A DNA stretch of 64,000 bases from Microplitis mediator. Taxonomy: Eukaryota > Arthropoda > Insecta > Hymenoptera > Braconidae. Under the pieces are notes generated by a model. It saw nothing but the letters and a program-made list of their open reading frames with translations. It made no database searches and was not told the origin of the DNA. Both the position numbers and the translations under genes were made by a program. The stretch lies in NCBI RefSeq assembly GCF_029852145.1, contig NC_079978.1:19325774-19389773 (forward strand). Reading direction: 5' to 3'. Positions 12,151 through 23,560 of this stretch are shown one piece after another. Positions within the stretch are counted from its first letter, which is position 1, and every line of letters starts with the position of its first letter.

Positions 12151-12927
12151 TACACTGTAAAAAATCCGGAGTGAATCCGGATTGAAATTAAATCCGAATT
12201 CACTCCGGATTCACTCCGCCACTCGGAGTTCCGGAGTTTTAAAAAAAATCACTCCGCATGCGGAGTGAATTGGGAGTTTTTTTTAGCGGAGTGATCTCGG
12301 AGTGATGCGAATTTTATTTCACTCCCAATTCACTCCGGTCCGGAGTTTTAACATTTAAATTAATTTATGTTAAAAATTGTTAAACAGCGTGTGTGTGCGA
12401 GTGCGAGTGTCTGTGTGTGCACGTGTCTGTGGATGTGTGTGCGTGCGTGAGTGCGCTCGCGAGCATGCGAATGTGCGCGTGTGTGTGTTCGGGTGTGTGC
12501 GTTTATGCGAATGTGTTTGTGTGTGTTTTCGGGTGTGTGCGTGTGTCCGATCGGGTGCGTGTGCGCGTGTGTTCAAGTGTGTGTGTTTATGCGAATGTGT
12601 TCGTGTGTGTTTTGGAGTGTGTACGTGTGTGTGTTTGGGTGTGTGCGAATATGTGCGTGTGTGTGTTCGGGTGTGTGTGTGTGCGTTTCAGTTGATCAGT
12701 ACTGTAATACGCGAATTTTTATTTCGATTTTATTATATAGAGTTATATTTTATTAATAATATTTTTAAAACTCCCCTCCGGAGTGAATTTCACTCCGGAG
12801 GAATTAAATTAATAAAAAATTATCTACTCCGCGAAAACTCCCTTGCGGAGTGAATTTCACTCCGAGGGGAGTGAATAATTAAAAATTCATTCACTCCGCA
12901 TTCACTCCGCGAATTTTTTACAGTGTA
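12151..12927. mobile_element. ACACTGTAAAAAAT-ended element of CACTCCG words
   Basis: Inverted ends TACACTGTAAAAAAT and ATTTTTTACAGTGTA enclose clusters of the words GGAGTGAAT and ATTCACTCC in both orientations. A central GT-rich low-complexity block (12391-12695) lies between the clusters. The ORFs up to 158 codons in the GT block are composition artefacts. The ends resemble those of common insect MITEs, but I do not assign a superfamily. Confidence 0.75.
12391..12695. repeat. GTGTGC-rich low-complexity block
   Basis: Irregular tandem array of TGTGTGCG-like words, with longer repeats such as GTTTATGCGAATGTGTT occurring twice. It lies at the centre of the 12151-12927 element. Confidence 0.85.
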
Positions 12928-13471
12928 AGTGGTCAAAAACGATATATATTTTCTTATATATAATATAGTAAGTTTTAATATAATTAATTATATACGTAAG
13001 TTTAAAAGTTAATACATGTATTATATATATTTATAATCATATATGTAAATTTATAAGTTAGCACATATATGGATTACATATATTGATAATTATATATGTA
13101 AATTTGTAAGCTAGCACACATATATATATATTCTGAACACAATGTTTGAATCTTATAACAGAGAGAGGGAGACAGAAAAGAATAGATTTTATTTATTCTT
13201 ATATATATGGGGAGACTTATATGGTTCTATATATCGAAAAATATACAAAAATTTATAAAGTTAAATACATGATACATATATCGTGCCATATAATGATGAA
13301 TTATATATGAATTCTTATTTGTTTCCATATATAAATAACATTTATTTTTGAATATATTAAAATTATAAGTTTTCAAATATATAAATAATATATTGAAGTT
13401 ATACGGAAATATATGAAGTCATGTAAGAGAAAACATATATAGAAATATAATAAAATCGGCCAAAATCTATA

Positions 13472-14243
13472 TAGGGGAGGGTGGGGCAGAGCGGCCCCCC
13501 TGGGGCAGAGCGGCCCCCCTGAAATTTTGACCAAAAAAAAAATTTTTTTTTTTTTCGACTAATTACTATAAATCCGATATGTTTGCGCATTTTTACCCCT
13601 ACGCATGACATTTGGGGCAAAGTGGACAAGCCCTAAATTTTGAAAAAGTGATTTTTTCATATTTTTATCGTCAAATTAAAGAAAAATTAGTATAATTCCA
13701 CATTTCTAGCCCTACGCATAACACCTGGGGTAAAATGGACCAGCCGAAACTTCCGAAAAAATTATTTTTTTATATTTTTCGGCCGTTTCTCTATGTAAGA
13801 GGCAAATTTGGTCACTAAAAATTTATAAAAATTAAATTTTTTTCTAGTTGATAAATTTTTGAAATAAAGTAAAACTATAGAATTGATTTTTTTTTTCAAT
13901 TAAATAACAATTAGTAATTAAGGTCATCGAGAGTGAACGATTTATTACACTTTAAAAAATTTTTTTCGAGTAATATAAAACCAAAAATAGTTGTCAAGAG
14001 AAAGAAATACATTTTTAATGATGAAAACAATTTAAAAAAAAAAAAAAACGAAAAAAAAATTTTTTTTATCACTTTTTGAAGGGGGGCCGCTCTGCCCCAC
14101 AAAAATAAAATTTTTTTTTCAGAATTTTGGCAAAATTTCCATAAATTTGTTCGAAATAGGACAAAAGTAAAGAGATCTTATGGTCGAAAGCCGCAAAAAA
14201 TAATAATTGGCTTAGGGGGGCCGCTCTGCCCCACCCTCCCCTA
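13472..14243. mobile_element. TAGGGGAG-ended element, copy 3
   Basis: Same family and orientation as 8302-9057, with one clear change. The terminal word GGGGCAGAGCGGCCCCCCT is tandemly duplicated at the left end (13483-13521). The right end is GCCCCACCCTCCCCTA. It is nested in the CCCGCATG element. Confidence 0.8.
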
Positions 14244-14343
14244 TAGTTCTACATAAGATTTCATGTATTGTTACAGATATATATTTATATCTGTAACATA
14301 TATTTTTTAATATATGTTTACCGTATATGATATTTTCACGCAG

Positions 14344-14958
14344 AGAGAAATTTATTTTTAGTTTAATAAAAATTTTAGGTAAGTTAAAGTTTTATTTTTC
14401 TAAGTGCACTACATCAAGGTTACGGTATTTTATATCTGAGGTTGACAAATTTGTATTTATCAAGTAACCACAGAAAACCTCTCGGGGATGACTGTCTAAA
14501 AGACAACCCTAGGAGGCGCCATAAAGTCGAAATATTTTAGTCTCTTGTCCTTTCTTTATTTTTTTTTTATCTCGTCCTACAATTCTTTTACTTGTTTTCT
14601 CTAGCACCCTCCGGAACGTCACCTCACTTAAAACGTTGCGGGCCATTTCTCTATAAACTAGCAAAGCTTTTTTCAGAAGAAAAGCACGTTCGTAGTCTCC
14701 GTAATGTACTTGAGTTCTTAGCGTTATGATGTATGCAGAATGTTATCGGAAATGTGAAAATAACTTTTAAAATGTTAACATTAAGATCAACTTTTTTTTT
14801 TTACTAAATTTTGAGATTTTAACTTTTTTCGAATATACTGAGAAAATTAAATAATAGGAATTGCTATCTAGTTATGGTAAAAATATTTACCATCAATTCC
14901 ATAGTAGTGAATACTATCTAGATGATTGTATAAATCATCTAGATTGTAACATTCACTA
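14344..14958. other. No gene seen
   Basis: AT-rich spacer. A palindromic phrase (ATGATTGTATAAATCAT region, about 14930) is the only structure noticed. Confidence 0.4.
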
Positions 14959-15296
14959 CCCGTGAAAAAATATTCTGATCAGACTATATCAGGCCTGATA
15001 TGGAAATTGGCCATATCAGACTATATATGCTTTGATATAAGTATATCAGACTATATATGCTTTGATATAAATTGTCTATAAAAAATTACATCTGTAAAAG
15101 ACCAAATTTATTTTAAAAAAATATGTAAAAAATAAATATCAATAAATTTTTATTGTGTATAAAAAAATCTATCGTGTTCAACTTTCATGACACATCTTTT
15201 CGAATACAATTTGAGGTAACTTGATATTTTTAACCTCTATAAAGGCTTATCAAATTATATCAAGTCTGATCAGGATTTTTATTCACAGGTATATCA

Positions 15297-15342
<46 letters not shown>

Positions 15343-15783
15343 CTATATAAAGTCATATCAAGTTATATCAAGCCTGATCAGGATTTTTATTCACAGGTTT
15401 ATCAATTTATATATATATATATATATCAGACTATATAAAGTCATATCAAGTTATATCAAGCCTGATCAGGGATTTTTTTTTTAAGTGTATCAAAGTATAT
15501 ATAACTTTATAAGGTTATATCAGGCCATATCAGGACCTATTAGAAATAAATATAACATTATATATGAGCTCATCAAGCTATATCAAGTCTGATATAGACA
15601 TATCAAATTGATAAGGCTTGATCTGGCCTGATATGGCCAATTTTCATATCAGGCCAGATCAGGACCTATCAAAAATCAAATATGGACATATCAGATCATA
15701 TCAGGCCAGATATGAATATATCAAAAATTTTGATATGGCCTTATCAGCTCATATCAAGCCTGATCAGAATATTTTTTCACGGG
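14959..15783. mobile_element. CCCGTGAAAAAATATTCTGATC-ended element
   Basis: The left end CCCGTGAAAAAATATTCTGA is matched by an inverted right end (TCAGAATATTTTTTCACGGG). The interior is built from words like ATATCAGACTATAT and AAGCCTGATCAGG in both orientations, plus an (AT)n run at 15299-15338. A block of about 100 bp containing GATCAGGATTTTTATTCACAGG is tandemly repeated. It is non-coding. Confidence 0.75.
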
Positions 15784-15940
15784 TATATTTATAATAATTG
15801 TTACGATCCTGTATCTTAACTAGAGTTAATTATTATTATTATTCTAAATAGTTATATTTATAATCCAGATGGTAACAGTTACCATCAAATGATAATAGTT
15901 ACCATCTGAGGTAAGTAGAATAACAATTAATTCAATTATA

Positions 15941-16189
15941 ATGAAACCGTCAGACGAACCATCATTTTACAAGGTTAAAAAAATACTAAATGTTAATAAT
16001 GACCAAATTTTATTTATTACTCAGTACTTGAATGATTCTTATTTTGATGAACATACTCAATCATTCAAAGTTATTGACAGAAGGTCTCTCGCTTGGAAAT
16101 TTTTATTTTACGCTGATCTAGACGACTGTACAGTAACTTATTTCATTATTTTAAACAATAAAATGTACATTACTAAATTATGGATTTAA
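15941..16189 (+). CDS. Unidentified 82-codon ORF
   Basis: This ATG-initiated frame has normal-looking amino-acid composition, unlike neighbouring low-complexity ORFs. It contains both acidic and aromatic residues (for example RRSLAWKFLFYADLDD near the middle). I do not recognise a family. It lies between an inverted-word MITE and a 21-bp minisatellite, so a transposon-gene fragment is as likely as a small host gene. No promoter or poly(A) signal decides the matter. Confidence 0.2.
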   Translation: MKPSDEPSFYKVKKILNVNNDQILFITQYLNDSYFDEHTQSFKVIDRRSLAWKFLFYADLDDCTVTYFIILNNKMYITKLWI

Positions 16190-16450
16190 ATAGAAAATAT
16201 TTGTTTACAATTTAAAAGTAAAATTAAAATAGGGCTAGTACGCCAATGAAGAGTTTATAATATAAATTATTTTAATACTGGTATTTTAACTTTTAAAAAA
16301 TTGTCATTTTTTTGTAAAAATTTTATAAATAAAACTTAAGTATGTTTGTCATCATATTTGTATTCGAAAATTTACAATTTTGCATTAGTAATTGAAAATT
16401 ATTGAATTTTCGATCAATTTTTCATAGCATTCAATAATATTAATTACTAC

Positions 16451-16660
16451 CCTGATCGTAATTGTTATCATCCTGATGGTAACTGTTATCATCCTGATGG
16501 TAACTGTTATCATCCTGATGGTAACTGTTATCATCCTGATGGTAACTGTTATCATCCTGATGGTAACTGTTATCATCCTGATGGTAACTGTTATCATCCT
16601 GATGGTAACTGTTATCATCCTGATGGTAACTGTTATCATACTGATGGTAACTGTTACCAT
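16451..16660. repeat. 21-bp minisatellite, 10 copies
   Basis: Ten head-to-tail copies of CCTGATGGTAACTGTTATCAT, starting at 16451, 16472, 16493 and so on every 21 bases. The first and last copies are slightly diverged, and a partial copy follows. The unit is partly palindromic (GATGGTAAC and GTTATCAT). Because 21 is divisible by three, both strands stay open and produce spurious 7-residue-repeat ORFs. Confidence 0.95.
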
Positions 16661-17185
16661 CCTGATATTATTAATTCTATTAAATAAATTATAACACTAA
16701 CTATTTTTGCACTTAATTTTCTCCGTGTATATATATTAAGCGACGAACTTATAGGATTAGATTGGAACGATCACTATCTAAGTCTCCAATTACCAAAGAA
16801 TAAAACGTTGTGAGTGATAATGAGAAGAGGAGAATTGGAAAAATAAATTTGTGGGGTAAGAGGCGTTTCGTCTAAGAATACGACAGATGAGACTCGTAAG
16901 GTAGGTGTGACTATCCTATACCCCACCTGAGACGCCAAGTTGGAAAGTATATATTAGGATTGTTATGTATTGAAACAGGCATAGGGTCGAACCACTGCAA
17001 GAGACGTGAGTTGTACAATGCCATCTTGTGAAATGGAGCCGAATAGGTATTTTTAGTGTCATAAGCGCACTGCGCTTATTTCTTACTGTCGATAGCGTAA
17101 CCCGATAAAAAGAAATTGGATCCAATTATAGATACTTATGATTACTATTTGTACTGATTAATTAATTTTTATCAATTTTTTAATC
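16661..17185. other. No gene seen
   Basis: No supported features. The 69-codon minus frame at 16916-17125 has no recognisable motif. Confidence 0.4.
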
Positions 17186-17189
17186 GATA

Positions 17190-17292
17190 AAAATTATTTG
17201 TCATTACTGGGGCTCGAACCTGGATCCTTCTGCATATCAGTTGAAACTTGTACCTCTCTGCCAACACCATGGACTCAATAGTCAGGATTATT
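17190..17292 (-). repeat. tRNA-derived SINE-like sequence
   Basis: On the minus strand a pol III B-box-like GGTTCGAGCCC follows an A-box-like TTGGCAGAGAGG by about 40 bp, as in a tRNA gene. The acceptor and anticodon arms do not fold as a functional tRNA, and an AT-rich tail follows. A SINE or tRNA pseudogene is the best reading. Confidence 0.5.
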
Positions 17293-17454
17293 TTTAAGGT
17301 ATATATTTATCATCGAAATCTTAATAATCTTAACAATGCAAATGATATTAATCACGATGATTGAGCAATTTATAAACTTTTACTGTATTTATAATATAAA
17401 TAACATTTGATATATATTTGATAAATTTTATATAGAGACTAAATTTAAAATTTT

Positions 17455-17775
17455 GAGGTTAGAGTTTTTTTTTTATTTGAAACATGATCGATATTGATAT
17501 CACTTTCAATTGTGATGTAGACTTACTAATCGGACTACTTATCAACATTATTGAAAGCATGATCAACACTAATTACTTTTAATGATGCTGTGGACTCGCT
17601 AATCGGACTTCTAATGATTACTAATGAAACAATGATCGACATTAATCATTTCCACTAATTGTTTCCAATAGTGTTGTAAGATTCAGAGAGTACTAATGAT
17701 TACTAATAAACACTCATTAACACTAATTAATTTTCAACAGTATTAACTAGCGTTCATTAGCTTTTTTTTTCCCGT
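17455..17775. repeat. ATTAGTGTT-word repeat
   Basis: Inverted ATCGACATTAATCA / ACTAATGATTACTAATGA words are bounded by T-runs and, on the right, TTTTTCCCGTAAGAG. It resembles the better-preserved element at 44812-45387, whose ends are CCCTTACGGAAAAAA. The left boundary is unclear. Confidence 0.45.
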
Positions 17776-17802
17776 AAGAGAATCTAGTCGCGCTTTTATA
17801 CA

Positions 17803-17941
17803 TTACTCTCTTGAAATGAATCAGTGAAAAGTGCTGCAAATCAGTGAATACTTATTCAACCAATCGTATACTTGGGACTGTTTATGCAGTGAATTTTCAC
17901 TGATTTGCAGCACTTTTCACTGATTCATTTTAAGAGAGTAA
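17803..17941. mobile_element. Small CAGTGAA-word MITE
   Basis: The 139-bp element begins TTACTCTCTTGAAATGAATCAG and ends CTGATTCATTTTAAGAGAGTAA. It is an almost perfect inverted repeat around a short spacer. Larger relatives with drifted words lie at 60944-61674 and 61903-62544. Confidence 0.75.
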
Positions 17942-18696
17942 GAAAAGGACGTTTGTTTTCTAGATATTTAAATGTTTTACAATAAGTTTCACTTTCGTTG
18001 CGATATACTTTAAAATACAGTTATACGAAAAAGTTTGACAAAATGGAATGCATCGATTTTTTTTTTAAATTGCATTATTGAAAATGATTTTTATTTATAA
18101 TTAATCACTTTTCACAATTACTCATAAGTAATTCGAGATACTCTAAATTTATTTTTTTTAAGTTTTTCTCGTTGACGCTTTTAGTCTTATATAATATTAC
18201 AAATCATATTTCTCACTTAAATTTATACGTAAATTTCCATACTTGTTGAATTTTATTAAACCCATGAAAAAATAAATTTTTTTCATTTCTTTGAGGGGAC
18301 TTAAGATTCTCGAAAAATAAAAAAAATAAAGTTTTTTGTACGACAATTGAAAACTCAACTTATTTTCTTTAAATATAAACAAAAAATGAAAGATTTATCG
18401 TACTTGGAATCAAAAAAGTTTGTTTTTTTGGCTTTCCCTTCTTGCCTGGTACTCCCCTATATTTGACAGAGTGATTTATTTTTTCGTGCTTACTGCTAGA
18501 AATTTTTTACCATCCTTTTAATGGAAACAAAAAAAATTCTCGTTAAAAGATAACTGTTAATGCGAATCTTGAAAGGACATTTGTAATTTTATAACTACTT
18601 TAGTGAAAAACACATATTTTCTTTCAATTTATTGTTATATATGATCATATATTTTTGTGTATGACTACGAATTAAAGAAAAGAAACTATTCTATTT
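17942..18696. other. No gene seen
   Basis: AT-rich sequence. The minus-strand 61-codon frame at 18197-18382 has no motif. Confidence 0.4.
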
Positions 18697-19587
18697 GGGG
18701 GAGAGTGCGGTCAATTGAACCAAGGGGCAATTGAACCAGTAAGCTTAAAAAATCGAAAAAAATAGAAAAATGAGTCGCCCTCTTGAAATTATATTTCAAT
18801 ACACTAAACCTTAGTCTGACTAACATTTGGAACCAATATCATAATTTAATTTTAAAAAATTCAAGTTTTTGTGTTTTTAGGCATCTGAACTTTTTTTTCA
18901 GCTCTTGACAAATTGTTTAATAAGTTTTTAATTTTCAAATGTAATCTTAAATTTTTTTTGTAATACCTTCTTTCATATATTAGTCATAAATTTCTAACTT
19001 TACATCTAGTAAAATAGTTCTTGAATATTTTTTTTTAAACTAATTATTTAAATAAAATCATATGGGGTCAATTGAACCAGTACTCTCGGGGACGGTTGAA
19101 CCACACGGACCACACTGTGAGCATCAGACATGCGCGCGCATCTTGACTGAATGTGAAAAAAAGCTAAACTAACCAAGAAAAAAAATAATTATATTGACAG
19201 AAGTTGTAAAAGTGATTGTTATAACACGTAATGTTATATAAAATGATCAATATTATTAGAAGTATTGTAATTTCAGTCATAAGCTGTAATGAATAGTAAA
19301 TTATTCATTAAAGTCATTTGTTTGTGATTCTAATACTCTTGGTTCAATTGTCTCCGACCAGTGGTTCAATTGCTCCCCGCAAAGAGGACGATTGAACCAT
19401 TTGATGCAGTTGTACAATTTCGTATTAATTAAAAATTTTCATCTTTTGTTAAGTTATGTGCTCATGAGAAATGATAGTCTATATAATAAAGTATAATTTC
19501 GTAAAAAAAAACTATCATTTTGCTTTTATTCACCTAAAAAAAAAAATGTTAAAATATTTTTGGTTTAATTGACCCCACTCTCCCCTA
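18697..19587. mobile_element. GGGGAGAGTG-ended element with TCAATTGAACC words
   Basis: Left end GGGGGAGAGTGCGGTCAATTG and right end AATTGACCCCACTCTCCCCTA are inverted. The word GGTTCAATTG/CAATTGAACC recurs about eight times inside in both orientations. The layout matches the TAGGGGAG elements but uses a different word. It is non-coding. Confidence 0.75.
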
Positions 19588-20870
19588 TTTATACACGGCC
19601 ATGGACTATTTGAAAAAGAAAAAAAATTTTGAAAAATTTTTGTCTCGCAATATTTCTCATGTTTGCGCAATTGCCGTTGCTCCAAAAAACTTTGATAAAA
19701 ATCCATCGAACCTAGAGATTTCAAGCTACAAAATTATTTTTTTAAAACCTCGATACGATTATATTTCACAAAGTTACAGCCTTGCAAAAATCACTAAAAA
19801 ATTTCTAAAATTTTTCTGTTCCTTTAATTTTTGGCATGAGTAACTTTTACAGACTTCAATTGAGCTGATTTTCGGACGGTTTCCACCATGTGTGTAGTCG
19901 AAAAATTTCTATACAAAATTGAAACAAAAAAAACTAAGCCTGTTTTTTCTACGCCACCTTAATAAATAAATACATATGTGTATATATATGTGTATATACA
20001 TACATATATAATCCCTTGAGGCAGACAACGTGTTTTGGATAGTATAAAAATCCTTCGTAATCCTATACGAGATACTCTAGTATAAACTGTAGTCGATCGA
20101 ACTAGTATTTGGTCTTGAGTCTCCCGACTCCATAAAGTTACCCTCCGTTAAAATTCCCAGCAAGTGCGATGAGCGCGGCAAAGCCACTCAGTGGTTTGAA
20201 GACAGAATAAAAGTTTTTATAGAAAGAGATGGCTTGCGTGAGAAAGCAAGTGACAGACTACGAGGATTTCGCTCAAGTTTTCTCTACTGCCAAAACGGTA
20301 AAAGTTTCTAGAGTTGTTATGAACAAGACAATTTCTTATATATTATTATTGAGCAACAAATATGTGTATGTATGTATGTATGGATATACTTGAGGGTGTT
20401 TTGATAAAAATCAATAGTTTGTTCTTTGTTCTTCAATGCTCATTGAATTTTTTATCAAAAAGAGTCTTCAATGGTGTTTAAAAGTACATTGAAAGTTAAC
20501 AAGTAAATGATTACACACTTGTAAGCTCCAACGATTCGGAGTCAGCTTACAGTCGCTGCCATCTATTATTCACTGGCTATAAATTTCTTATGTTTTTCGA
20601 CACCAGTTTGTAATTAATTATATGCAAGCTTTTACTTGGAAGATTAAGATAACTCTTGTAGCGTTTTTAAGCTTTTAATGTAACCCATGGAATAAATTCT
20701 ACGTGATTTTTAAACTAATGATGATATTACGTTATTGAAGCCGAAAGAAGTATAATATTTCTTGTTGCCGATCGATTGGTAGACTTATTGTAAGCCAGAA
20801 TATTAAATGGCCACGATCTCACTGTTTTCGAACTCAAAAAACGGTTGTGCTACAAAAATATACAGTCCAC
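19588..20870. other. No gene seen
   Basis: Mixed sequence with short (TATG)n runs near 19975-20005 and 20362-20380. I see no supported gene or repeat boundary. Confidence 0.4.
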
Positions 20871-20872
20871 GT

Positions 20873-21755
20873 GACTTGGATAGCCTCACCTATTTTTTTT
20901 CAATATCTGATTCTTAATCAAAATTTTTTCTTCCTACCGCAAATCATTAAAGTAATAGTTACATCCATCAGGCCCATCTAAATTAAATTTTATTTCATCT
21001 GAAAAAATTATTTTTAGCCATTTATCTATCCAACTCATATGTTCTTTTGCAAATAAAATTCGTGCTGATGTGTGTTTTTGATTCAAAGCCGATTTTTTAT
21101 TCAATTTCATTCTCTATAGATGCTTTGCCCGTCTTATCACTCTTGTTACAGTTGAAATAGATGCTGCTGTTCCAACTTCTCCCGCTATTTGCCTCAAAGT
21201 CTTAATGGAATTAGATGCCGCGCGAATTATCATTCGACGTTCCCTTGGCGTTGTTGCGAATTTCGTTCGACCTTTATAATTTTTTCCGTAGTTTTCATTG
21301 TTTTTCACGAAATTATTAATAACTTTAGCACTTCTATTCACTCTTCTAGCGATTTCATGATGAGAAAAAATTTTGATTAAGTAAAAAATTAATTTTATTA
21401 ATTTCTTCAATACTTAACATTTTATTGCACCCCATTTTATATAGTAACCAATTTTGGTGTTTTAAATCGATTTTAATTTATTCACTACGCTATAAAATTG
21501 CAACATAATAATACGAAAATGGAACATATTCGTTCCTTTGCGCGATAAATTTGACTGAGGCTATCCATGTGACGAACTGCCGACCAGTGGCATGTCCCCC
21601 TCACGATATCCTCGCTTTGTTTATCGAACACTAACAACATATCTTGTTCTGTCTTAAATAAGTAACATAGAATATACAGATGATTTTATGAATCAGCGAG
21701 TAAAGAATCAGATATTGAAAAAAAATAGGTGAGGCTATCCAAGTGACGCGGACTG
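20873..21755. mobile_element. Tc1-like transposon, internally deleted
   Basis: Inverted termini CAGTCCACGTGACTTGGATA and TATCCAAGTGACGCGGACTG continue inward to a shared AATATCTGATTC. They are bordered by TA on both sides (20871-20872, 21756-21757), the target duplication of Tc1/mariner elements. At 883 bp it is about half the usual length and carries only the start of a transposase gene, on the minus strand. Confidence 0.9.
20940..21420 (-). pseudogene. Tc1-like transposase, broken
   Basis: The minus strand encodes a Tc1-type N-terminal paired HTH region: HHEIARRVNRSAKVINNF, then YGKNYKGRTKFATTPRERR and LRQIAGEVGTAASISTV. The frame continues after a stop at about 21120 into a segment with IIFSDEIKFNLDGPDG, the usual context of the first catalytic Asp. 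Three lesions are visible: a frameshift between the likely ATG (about 21420) and the HTH, an in-frame TAG after RRAKHL, and loss of everything after the first catalytic block. The protein cannot be functional. The element could still be moved by an intact relative elsewhere. Confidence 0.85.
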
Positions 21756-21849
21756 TACTTTTCGCAAAAATCAACTGATTAAGATGGTCTTTGCAGCAAT
21801 CGACGCGTTTTATTGAGTTCTAGAGCGAAATAGATTTTGAAAGCAATTC

Positions 21850-22018
21850 ATTTACTTTTCCAAATTTGAAACAGTGAAAATAGTGACTATCCATTTTTTA
21901 CTAGTGAAAAGTATGACACTAATTAAAATAGTGGTATACTTTTCACTGGCAGTAAGTGACTATTCACTGGTAAATCAAAGTTGTCACGTGATTTTCACTA
22001 ATTCGTTTTTAGACAGTA
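21850..22018. repeat. Decayed CAGTGAA-word MITE
   Basis: AAACAGTGAAAATAGTGACT on the left and GATTTTCACTAATTCG on the right, with CACT/AGTG words throughout, place it with the CAGTGAA-word family. The termini are too diverged to set exact limits. Confidence 0.4.
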
Positions 22019-22862
22019 CTCCGCATGGATTCAGATAATAGTAATTTGTCATCTGTCAATAAATTTGGAAATCCACTAAAATTGTGATGAATATCGAAAT
22101 AGGTCAAAATCAAAGACAGTTTAGTTTTCACAAGTACGCGGACCGTTGAAAAAAAGTTTTAATTCTAACGACAGCTTTACTTTCGGAAAACTTTTCTGTT
22201 TTTTCACTGTATCTAAAACCAGCCGTTGTTCAGCCACCTACGACTTCATTCGCAGTTCAAACTTTTTCCCTCAGTGTATTGAAGTATACACAAAAGCTCT
22301 TGGAATTTAAAATAACAGCTATTTACTGCCGCAAAATTTCTTTGAAAAAAATACTTCTGAAATATGTCGTCGCTGGGATAAAATCATAAGAATAAATTTC
22401 TGAATGTTTTATATAACTTGTAAATAAACTTTTTAGCTTCATTTTATTTTTGAATTTTTACTTCCTTAGGTACTCCGTCGCGCTACGGTTTTCTCTATTT
22501 AGATGACTTCTGAGCCCTTCCTCTCGAACAAAGCGTCGCTGGAAATGCGAAATTTAAATAAATTCTTTTTTTTTTATGTCATTGTTAAAAAAATTGGAAT
22601 TTGCTCTTGAGGAGAAAAAAATTTAACTGATATTTGAAAAACAAATTTTTTTTTTTTTTTTTAACAAATAGTGAGAATTCTGAACAATAAATTGTTAATT
22701 TTTCGGATTTTAAATTTGTTTTCGTAAAAAATTACCACGAATTTTTTCGTTATGGGAAAAAAAGATTTGAACTTGAGTATGCGTGGAAATTTTCTCAAAA
22801 AATAACAAATATTCTCACATTTCATTGCACAAAAAGTAAACAAGTTTACGCAAACGGAATTT
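22019..22862. other. No gene seen
   Basis: No supported features. Confidence 0.4.
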
Positions 22863-23560
22863 CCCGCGTGAGAATAATGTATAGTTCTAAAGTATACTAC
22901 AAAGTATAGCCATGTGTATATTTTCTACAAATGCGGCAAAATATCTCATAAATGAGTTGTAACATGTGAAACTTAGTTATTATAAATTTAAGATATAATT
23001 AATTGTATAGTATTACATATATGTAAAACTATACCTTAATGTATACTTTTTAATACATTCGAAATTTATAAATTAAACTATAGTTGATCGAAGATATTTA
23101 TGATAGAAGTAGAAAGTATAATAATCGATATACATTGCAAATCTATCAACGAGTATATCTCAAATATATAAAAGAAGTATAAAAAAAAGTATTCAAATTA
23201 GTATAGCTTAGGAAAACGAAAATTATATCGGTCGAAAAAAAAATTATCTTCAGAAAATTTATCTCTCAAGATGATTTCTTCTTACTCCAAAACAACTTAG
23301 GTCTTCCTGAGAATTTTCTCCTGAGAATTCAGATATAATTAGAGTATACTCATTGTATATAATTTTTATTATATAATTCGGGTATAGTTTAGCTTACACA
23401 AAATTTATATAACTCAGAGTATATTAAATTATAAATCTTACTTATACTGATAAAGTATAATCAAGTATATCAAAACGGCAAAAAATAGTAGCATGAAAAT
23501 ATATTGAAGTATAATTTTATATAAACAATTATAATTTGAGATATACTTTTTTCATGCGGG
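22863..23560. mobile_element. CCCGC-ended element, GTATAG-word subfamily
   Basis: Begins CCCGCGTGAGAATAATGTATA and ends TTTTTTCATGCGGG. Its interior uses GTATAC/GTATAG words. It is nearly identical along most of its length to 48454-49125, indicating recent spread of this subfamily. Confidence 0.75.

Larger units (their letters stand above)
12086..14343. mobile_element. CCCGCATG-ended element with two nested elements
   Basis: The left end is CCCGCATGAAAATG. The right end is degenerate (ATGATATTTTCACGCAG at about 14325-14343). TATATA-rich family sequence lies at 12100-12150, 12930-13470 and 14244-14330. It is interrupted by an ACACTGTAAAAAAT-ended element and by a TAGGGGAG-ended element. Confidence 0.6.

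Noticed and set aside
12370..12853. ORFs up to 158 codons of Val/Cys/Arg or Thr/His repeats
   Set aside because: Produced by the GTGTGC low-complexity block inside a MITE; no complex sequence or start context.
16451..16660. Possible CRISPR array
   Set aside because: Repeats are directly adjacent with no spacers, and the context is eukaryotic.
16385..16694. ORFs of repeating MVTVIIL or RMITVTI units
   Set aside because: Both come from the 21-bp minisatellite, whose period is a multiple of three.
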